From: Diphasiastrum complanatum
Taxonomy: Eukaryota > Streptophyta > Lycopodiopsida > Lycopodiales > Lycopodiaceae
Length of the DNA stretch: 64,000 nt
Reading direction: 5' to 3'
Assembly: GCA_029204225.1 (NCBI GenBank)
Contig: CM055097.1
Span: forward strand, 61,908,640 to 61,972,639
In this document: positions 56,785-64,000 of the stretch, one piece after another
How the letters are laid out: each line of letters starts with the position of its first letter
Position numbering within the stretch: the stretch's first letter is position 1
The notes under the pieces: generated by a model
Database searches by the model: none
Told to the model about the DNA's origin: nothing
The model's input: the letters and a program-made list of their open reading frames with translations, nothing else
Translations under genes and position numbers: made by a program

Positions 56785-57750
56785 ATGTCGGGGTCAGGCA
56801 GTAGTGAAAGCTCGTGAGACTTTCCTGAGCAAAAAACACAATTGCAAAGTATGCTTAGCCAAGATGAGGGTGGTCCCTCACAAGCGGCCACGGCTCCCAC
56901 CCCCATCGAAAAGTCATCCACAAATTCTTATTATGACATGGATCCTCAAGGAAATATAATTGCCAATAGAAAAGGGAGGGTGGTTTTGGACCGACTCTAT
57001 TCTTTATGCCAACGCCATTTTGGCGACAGATTATTTAGTAAATGGTCCGAACAACCTGCCGCCGATAAACGACAGGTTATTGGTACCCTTCACAACGAAT
57101 TCCAACAAGAAGAGGAATTCGAGGAGAAGAAAATTATTAAGCATATGAGCTTATGGATTAGCCATCGTCGTGATATAGCATGACGAGCTTATAGGGACGG
57201 GCAATCCAAGCCCTCCTGGTGTTCAAGAAATGATTGGAACCGTATAAAAGCGGATGAACGAACACCAGATAAATACAAGATTCAGAAAGATGTTGCGGCC
57301 GCTAGGATGCATGGGATAGGCAATTCTAGGTTGGGCTCGAGCGGAAAGGCGAGATTGCAAGCAAGCATGGTAAGTGAACTTACACTACTCTTATAGTTTA
57401 TCTTTGATTTCATATGCTTTTATTTTTTAATATGCATTATGACTAGCTGCTTCAACGTAGCCTAGTTTAATTTCAACTTAAATTGAATGCATGGATAGTT
57501 GGCGGACTATGGACGTCTGCCAACTAAGGAAGAATACGAATATGCCTACAGGAAATTGTATGACGCATTAGTCGACAAACTAAAGAGCGAGGGTCATCCT
57601 CCAAATATAAGTACTAGTTTTTGTATTCATACTAATGTGGTTTGTATCATGACATCAATTTTATTTAATTTAATACGATCAAGCATTAAATATTAATGTA
57701 GTTTCTTTGCTTGTGTTCATGTAGACTAGAGTCACGATGACGACGAGTAG
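56785..57750 (+). pseudogene. Ptta/En/Spm-like plant transposase accessory ORF
   Basis: Three exons from ATG 56785. Exon 1 to 57369 encodes GRVVLDRLYSLCQRHFGDRL, WSEQPAADKRQVIGTLHNEF, then WISHRRDIA and PSWCSRNDWNRIKADE. Intron 57370-57498 (GTAAGT...AG), exon 2 LPTKEEYEYAYRKLYDALVD and KLKSEGHPP, a second intron 57611-57724, and a short acidic last exon (SHDDDE). The pattern resembles the plant transposase family Ptta/En/Spm, which accompanies TNP2 in CACTA elements and is thought to bind DNA. Three stops interrupt it: TGA at 56815 and 57181 (CGA to TGA likely) and TAG in the last exon. Confidence 0.65.
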
Positions 57751-58283
57751 ATTAGGTTTATAAATTTTAGTTGATGTTAGATCTAGAAAGACTCGTGCGA
57801 CATTAAAGCACCAATTTGTAATACATTGATTCATATTATGAAAATATTATTATTGCAAATGATCGTGCTATATTGCCATTGCTTTTATATGTGCAATGTT
57901 CTTTTTTCAAAAATTGCAATGTCAAATATAGAGATGTGGATTGACGTAATAACCAACTAAGAAATTAAAACCATGTGCAATGTCGGATTTCAAAACAGCA
58001 ATCAATATCATATATAAAAATCTAAATGAAATTTATGATGTGCACAAAGCAATGCAAAAAAGTATTGTCATTCATAATGGACATGAAGTAATGCAATAAA
58101 ATATAAAAATGAAAAGTACCTCATGCTTCGTTTGTTGTTTGATCCAAATGTTGAATGCAACTCAAAAATATTGTTTAAAAAACAATTCACGAACATCGCT
58201 TCTCCAGGAACTCAACTCCAAGAACAACCCGATAAAAATTCGCGCTGTTTTTTACGTATTTTATATTTTTTTTACCTAATTTG

Positions 58284-58745
58284 GGACGTCGAAATCCGAC
58301 GTCCTAACTCATCGGATAGACGTCGGACACACGTCGGACATTTTTTTTTATCATTCTGTTAACAGACGTCGAATTCCAGCAACTATTTGGGACGTCGGAA
58401 TCCGACATCCCAGCATACGTCGGATGGACGTCGGATGGGCGTCGGACATCCTTTGGAAAAATTTTAGCATCATTCTGTGTTTACAGACGTCGAAATCCGA
58501 CTGGGTTCCGAGACGTCGCAATGTGACGTCCACGTCACTTCTTTTGTGACGTGTTTGGATGTTGCAATGAGATGTCCATGATGTCAGACGTCGCAATGCA
58601 ACGTCCACCTCAGATCCGGTTTTCGTCATCAGGATTATTTGTTTTGGAGTACAACACATTGTGCCTATAGGACTGCGACGTCTTTTAAAGTCGTCGGATT
58701 CTGACAACCTTATAAGGACGTGTTTTTCCAACGTCCGCGACGAAT
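58284..58745. repeat. Subterminal palindrome array of the second CACTA-like element
   Basis: GACGTCGAAATCCGACGTCC at 58284-58303, GACGTCGGAATCCGACATCC at 58391-58410, and further half-units (GACGTCGGA, GACGTCGCAATG) every few tens of bases. The unit core GACGTC differs from the GCGTGG/CCACGC unit of the first element, so each family has its own binding-site word. Confidence 0.85.
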
Positions 58746-58800
58746 TAAAGAAAATTTAAGCTCATGATTCACGTCGCAAATCACGGCGGGTGTTGTTGTG

Positions 58801-59844
58801 TGTGTGATATGTTCATGTATATGTTTCTGTACCTTCATTTGGTTGAAATTTAAAGTAATAGTATAACTATATTTGTGGTGCAATCTTTGAATTAGTCTAC
58901 ACATGTGGCTATATAAAAATGATTATTCACTATAATTAGATTATGGTTGAATGTATTCTATGGTCAATATTGTGGTCAATTGTGTGATATTGTTACATGT
59001 GTATGTTTCAATATTTGTATTCTCATGTTTTGACTTCAAATAAAGATTTTATCTCATTCATAAATATATCAAGATTTAACTAAAAAATATTTATGTTATA
59101 CCAGAATGACATTATCAAATGAAGATTGACAATTCAAATCTATTACAGTGGCTTTTATGTTAATAAATTTGTGTCAACTAATTATTACACAATGGTCATC
59201 AACACAAGGTTACTTTATTTTGAGACCCATTAGGGTTACATAGGGTTACTTATTTTATTTAAAATCTATTTTATAAGTATGCTCTTAGTTACACTTCAGG
59301 TAAAAAAAGTTAGAGAATCTTGTTAATGGAATTTTCAAATATGTAATCTACAATATTACCTATCTCATATGCAATAGTGTTTAAATTAATTCTTGTACAA
59401 GTATTTGTTGATTTTTCTTTTTCAATTGCAAATGTTTGTGGAGCATCTATTTTATTTATTTCTAGAAATTTATCAGATGATTATGTATCAAAGTTTATGG
59501 ACAAAGGTTAAGACCCTATGTTAAATAGAGACATAGATTGAGAATAAGAAAAAGATATGTATGTTTAGCTTATTATAAAAAGCGCAAATTTTAATCCTAA
59601 ATTTTGCTTACTCTAATGGAGAAAGGAAAATTAGGAAAAACAAAGGCAAAGTAGCTCCTTTCAATGAACTATCTTTTGAGAGTCTTTTCTGTCAAAGTAT
59701 AGTACTTTGCACCTTACTTGATCCTATTAATGACTCACAAGTGGGATTGATTGATTGATTAACTATTGAATGCAAACTAGGGATAAAAAATCAAGATCTA
59801 GATTGGCAATTCTACACACATCAAGCAAGAGCAATCATAAATCA
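58801..59844. other. AT-rich stretch without a recognised gene
   Basis: No open frame of note and no transposon motif recognised. Possibly the host or older-element sequence into which both neighbours inserted. Confidence 0.5.
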
Positions 59845-60376
59845 TTGATCATTATAAAGATCCAGCCACCACACGTGTGGTACAACCTTCAGTACAGCGT
59901 ATAGATAGAAAATAAAGTTTAGAACATTTAGATTTCAATTAGATCAAAAATGGAAACAAAGTACATAGTGAAAGAAGTCGAGATAGCCACTAAGCTCTCA
60001 GAATTTTGTAAGGCATTACTATGGAGAGGTGATAGTACATAAAAAAGCTCTTCCCCACCTCGAGTTAGGTGAAAATCCAGCATGTAATAAGGAAGATGAT
60101 TGAGCATTTTTATCCTGATTTGCCATTCTAGTGTAACCCTTGAGTTCTTTGCCATGTTGGTGGCTATATTGATCAAGCTACTCCATGATTTTAGGGATTT
60201 GGTCTTATAATGTAGGAATCATCACCAAACAAACTTAACCAACCTTATGAACATGATAGAACCTATTCTAGAGTAGGTTCACACAAGGCAACATGGCCTC
60301 ATGTGTGGGACCCACCAATATACATATTTACATGGTTTAATTATGCTAGATTTGCCAATTTTGGCAATTTTTCACA
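59845..60376 (-). repeat. 3' LTR of the 60-63.6 kb minus-strand Copia
   Basis: Right end TTTTTCACA at 60376, followed by the polypurine-tract complement CTCCTCCTCAAA. Left end placed at TGATCATTATAAAG (59845), with CCACACGTGTGG at 59869-59880 a short distance inside. The length of 532 is close to related LTRs. Left end uncertain. Confidence 0.6.
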
Positions 60377-60388
60377 CTCCTCCTCAAA

Positions 60389-63300
60389 TCAAGCTTTGAA
60401 AACTATGGTACACTTATCAATTACTACAAGTAATAATCTTAGTTTAACAAATGAATCCTTAGGCAATGATTTAGTGAACAAATCAGCTAAGCAACTCGAT
60501 GAAGGCACATGTTGGAGTTTGATTTCCTTGGCTTGCACCTTCGCCCTCACAAAATGATGAACAATCTCGATATGCTTGTTCCTTACATGGAACATAGGAT
60601 TGGTTGCAAGTTATTGGGCTGATTGGCTATCACAATAGATCATGGGTACCCCCTTGGCCTCCATAACTTGAGCCATAAGACCTCCTTGCATGTTGATGTC
60701 AAGGCCTTATACTCTGATTTGGTTGAAGACAATGAAATAGTATCTTGCTTCTTGGAAAGCCATGATACTACTCCATCAAAGGAATGTAGCAAATGCACTA
60801 GTAGAGTTTTGATCCACTTTGTCACCTGCAAAATCTGAGTCACTATAGGCTCTTAAGCCAAGATTAGTCCCTTAAATGCAGAGTATGCCAAAATTCCCTG
60901 TAGATGGATATACCTTAGGACACTTTTGGCCATTTTCCAATGTGACACAAGATGACATTGCATATATTGGCTTAACTTTCCAACACCATAACTAAGATCA
61001 GGTCTAGCTAGAGCCAAATCAATTAAGTTGCCTATAAGTCTTTTATAGAGAGTGATGTTTTCGAAGGATGGTTCATCCCCACTTATAGATGCTTTCACAT
61101 TTTGCTCCATTGCAGTCTCAAAGCCTTTACAATTCTTCATTCCAATTCTATCTAGAATGGATGTAGCATATTTAGATTGACATATAAAGCTAAAATCCAA
61201 TCTTCTTATGACTTCTATTCCTAGAATGAAGTGCAATAAACATCCTAAACTCTTTATATAGAGCAATCTTAACATCTCTTATTCCATCTAGATCATTTCC
61301 ACTTAAGATTATGTCATCACGATGATCTTTCCATCATGAAATCTTATATGCAATGATGGATCATATGAACTCAAAATAAATTTGATCAAAACAAGAAAAG
61401 AATTTAGCCTAGAGCACCTGCTCTAGGTGCTTGCTTGAGCCCACTAAAACTCTTTGTCAAAAAACATACTTTTTCTTCAAGCTCCTCCTTGATGAAGCCC
61501 CCGGGTTGCCTCATGTAGATCTCTTCCTCCAAGTAGCCATTGAGGCAGGCATTTGTAACAACAAGTTGAAATAGCTTCCACTTGAAAGTAGTAGCAAGAC
61601 TAATGATCAATCTTATGGTAACTAGCTTAGCCACATGAGTAAAGATTTCATCATAATCAATGCCTTTAGTTTGCAAAAAAACCTTTTGCTACAAGCCTTG
61701 CTTTATACTTGTTTATTGATCCATCTTGTTATACTTCAATCTATACACCCACTTGCAATCAAGTGGTGTCTTCCCTTGAGGAAGATCACCATGCTCCCGA
61801 GTATGATTCTCCATGAGAGCATCATACTCCACTTGCATTTTTTTTATTTACAAGCATCTTCATAGCAAGTTGGTTCATAATCCATTGAAATAAGAAAAGT
61901 ATAGGAAGTGAAAGATGAGATGCCTTCCTTTGATCACCTTTGCCAACATAGGTGAGCCTAGATGGTTCTACCCTTTCTCGAGTGGACCTTCTTGGAGTCT
62001 TTGGACTTTGAGATGGATTCTCAAGTTCTTGATGAAACTCCTCCTCCATCCTAACATGATCTTTGACATCAACGTGGTTAGTAGCACTATCATCCACTTT
62101 ACAAGATTGTCCTTCATAAAAAATAACATCCCTACTCACTATGATTTTCTTAGTGATGGGATTGAAGTCTCTATAACATTTGCTATGTTCACCATATCCC
62201 ACAAATATACCTTTGATAGAAGTGGCATCATCATTCTTCCTTGTATCCAAGGATTGGTGTACATAGCATGTAGATCCAAAAATTCTTAGATCTTTGAGAT
62301 TTGTCTTTTCTCCAAATAGAGCCTCAAATGGTGTGATTCCTCCAATGGCTTGGTTGGGCAATCTATTGCCAAAAAAACTTAGCACAAGTAATTTCCTCAC
62401 CCCAAAATGGTTTTGGTAAAGAAGCATCTAGCCTTAGGGATTTAGCACACTCACAAAGAGATCTATTTTCCTCTCAGCCGCTCCATTTTTTTAGGGGTAT
62501 AAGAACAAGATAACTCTCTCTTATTGCCATTATAATTACAAAACTATATCATTATATTGGGGATATAATCTCCTCCATTATCACATCTCAATACCTTATT
62601 TGGTATTAACTTGATTTTTAACTAGAGTTTTGAATTTTACAAATGAATCAAACACCAAAATTTTGGAAGACAAAAGGTAAATCCAAGCATATCTTTTATA
62701 GATGACCATTCTGAGAAGCTATGCACATCCTCTCAAGAGGATTGTTTGCTCTTGTGGTGGATCTTGAAAAAGGAAGCTTATGAGCCTTTGAGAGGCTACA
62801 AGCCTCACAATGCTTACCACATCTTGACAAATGCTTGGGGAGGCCAAGTGCAAGCACCTTTGCACACATTGATTCCATTGCTTTTAAGTTGGGATGGCTC
62901 AAGCATTTGTGTCATAGCTCTGCTTTGGTGGTCTCCTCCTTTGACATGTTAACACTCTCCATTGCCACATTAGCATCTAATTTAAACATTCTATCTTGTT
63001 TAAATCCTTTAGCTATGAAATCATAATTCTTAAAGATGGAACAAACTCCATGCTTAAATTGTACATCAAGTCCATTATTCATCAATTGACCAACACTCAA
63101 CAAATGTTTAGTGATAGATGGTACATAAAGGACATTTTCAAGATTCATCCTTTTGGATGATCCCAAGTACAATGAAATAGTACCTACACCGCTAATTCTA
63201 CACTCTTGATCATTAGCTATAAAACTTAGACTTTTTAACTTCATTATAAGAGAGTAGAGTGGAAAGTAGTCCTTTTGGAAAGTCATGTGGAAGTGAGCCC

Positions 63301-63600
63301 CGTTATCAATCCACCAAACTTCACTTGTGCTGAATTTTGATGATGGTGTTAAGATGGATGTCATTAAGGATGATTCTTCTTCATCCTCCTCTTCTTGATG
63401 TGCAATGTTGCTTTGCTTGTCTTCTTGTGCTTTCTTCTTCTTGAAGCATTCTAGTTCAAACTGCCCCTTCTTTCCACAAAAGAAGCACTTGTACTTGGAT
63501 TTGTCTTTCTTCCATTTACCCTTTGAGCTTGATGTTGCATCCTCCTCCTTGGCCTCCTTTTGATGATTCTTATTTGCTCCATTGGTTCAGTTAAGAGGAT
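60389..63600 (-). pseudogene. Copia gag-pol remnant, minus strand
   Basis: From 63600 leftwards: zinc knuckle CFFCGKKGQFELEC near 63.47 kb with its His replaced by Gln, protease VWWIDNGAHFHMT near 63.32 kb (Asp-Asn-Gly instead of Asp-Ser-Gly), LYVPSITKHLLSVGQLM, a pre-integrase segment MSHPNLKAMESM, and CEACSLSKAHKLPFS. Then a degraded integrase core with its C-terminal region (PNQAIGGITPFEALFGEK, GIFVGYGEHSKCYRDF), linker (RRSTRERVEP), RT (GIDYDEIFTHVAKLVTIR, then SGLKQAPRA), connection (LGIEV region near 61.2 kb) and RNase H (SLSSTKSEYKALTSTCKEVL, IEIVHHFVRAKVQAKE). The Tyr-Val-Asp-Asp stretch near 61.3 kb is broken. Gag N-terminus and 5' LTR are missing. Confidence 0.92.
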
Positions 63601-63918
63601 GATTTAATCTGATCATTTTTAGGCCTCCAAACATCAATTGGGGATTCAAGACCCTATTTGGCAGTTTTGTGACAAGTTGCCACAGTCAGATTCGGGGAAG
63701 CAGATTCATAATGGTTTAAAACTTAGTTTGAAGGCTATCTTTTGCACTGTTTTGTGGGGGAATGATAGTTCTTCACATACATATGCCCAAAACACCCAAA
63801 CCACAAGAATAACAAGCATAAAAAATTTGCAAAGTAGCCACTAAAAACTAGTGACCAGTCCCTACAACAAGGCAAGTAGAAAAAAAAAATGGAAAACAAC
63901 AAAAGTTAGCAAGCATTT
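63601..63918. other. Probable Gypsy leader, no recognised gene
   Basis: A plus-strand frame at 63638-63844 has no known motif. The stretch lies just inside a minus-strand Gypsy primer site and may be that element's leader, truncated against the Copia at 63.6 kb. Confidence 0.4.
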
Positions 63919-63940
63919 GGCTCCCCGGCAACGGCGCCAA
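63919..63940 (-). promoter_or_regulatory. Gypsy-type primer-binding site and leader signature
   Basis: On the minus strand this reads TTGGCGCCGTTGCCGGGGAG, a phrase I associate with the start of the internal region of many plant Gypsy elements, directly after the 5' LTR. Confidence 0.8.
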
Positions 63941-64000
63941 TGTTGTCAAGAAGTAAAAGGCTTTCCACCTTCTCCTCTTAAGTCGTTTGTAGCGCGGGAA
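63941..64000 (-). mobile_element. Start of a Gypsy 5' LTR running off the right edge
   Basis: TGTTGTCAAG begins immediately beyond the primer site, giving the expected TG/CA LTR boundary. The LTR continues past the window, so length and pair are unknown. Confidence 0.7.

Larger units (their letters stand above)
55740..58800. mobile_element. Second CACTA-like transposon, left end missing
   Basis: The right terminus at 58800, read inwards on the minus strand, begins CACAACAACACC, sharing CACAAC with the left terminus of the element at 9028. A subterminal array of GACGTCGGAATCCGACGTC-type palindromes fills 58284-58745. Two divergent genes, a TNP2-like N-terminus leftwards and a Ptta/En/Spm-like ORF rightwards, match CACTA layout. 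The left side ends inside the TNP2 frame at about 55740, directly against Gypsy RT, so it is truncated and immobile on its own. Confidence 0.68.

Overview
The window looks like nuclear DNA of a land plant with a large, repeat-rich genome. The evidence is one plant-specific PPR-DYW RNA-editing gene, Copia primer sites matching the plant initiator tRNA-Met, CACTA and hAT transposons with plant-type proteins, small GT-AG introns, and TTTAGGG-like repeats. The PPR protein style (seven near-identical PLS triplets with NMYGKCG and SWNAMI blocks, uninterrupted by introns) and the transposon relatives I recognise would suit a fern, lycophyte or gymnosperm better than a flowering plant. That is inference only. 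I see no tRNA, rRNA or CRISPR array and no bacterial-style operon.

Only one ordinary host gene is convincing: the minus-strand 1046-codon PPR-DYW gene at 30518-33658. Almost everything else is transposon in various states of decay.

Layout. 1-5.2 kb: a Ty3/Gypsy scrap, a SINE-like unit, short tandem repeats and a two-exon DDE-type transposase relic. 5.2-7.7 kb: a deleted plus-strand Copia with its 3' LTR and a minus-strand Copia gag relic. 7.7-14.4 kb: a minus-strand Gypsy pol split by a 5.06-kb CACTA-like transposon (9028-14082), which carries a TNP2-like fragment, a SET-domain-like reading frame, a divergent second ORF, palindromic subterminal repeats and a nested Copia scrap. 14.4-20.9 kb: an old LTR containing a hairpin element, which contains a nearly complete Copia (14715-20244; 265-bp LTRs; CTTGG target duplication). 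21-28.8 kb: Copia and Gypsy pieces and an unidentified two-exon ORF. 28.8-36.2 kb: the gene island around the PPR gene. 36.2-38.8 kb: a Gypsy gag start, a hAT transposase C-terminus and a Gypsy RT scrap. 40.2-45.5 kb: a second bounded Copia (GATTC duplication). 45.5-48.4 kb: GC-richer tandem repeats. 48.4-55.7 kb: Copia and Gypsy pieces on both strands, including a 648-codon open pol frame lacking most of integrase. 55.7-58.8 kb: a second, left-truncated CACTA-like element. 59.8-63.6 kb: a decayed minus-strand Copia. 63.92 kb to the edge: primer site and LTR start of a Gypsy element running off the window.

How it works together: there is no pathway here. The PPR protein would act in organelles as a C-to-U RNA-editing factor. 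The rest records serial nested insertion and decay, with many stops at Trp, Gln and Arg codons as expected from deamination of methylated DNA. The most unusual items are the SET-like frame inside a CACTA-like element, the long palindromic subterminal arrays, a G-box-like palindrome recurring in several Copia LTRs, and two relic ORFs of families I cannot name.
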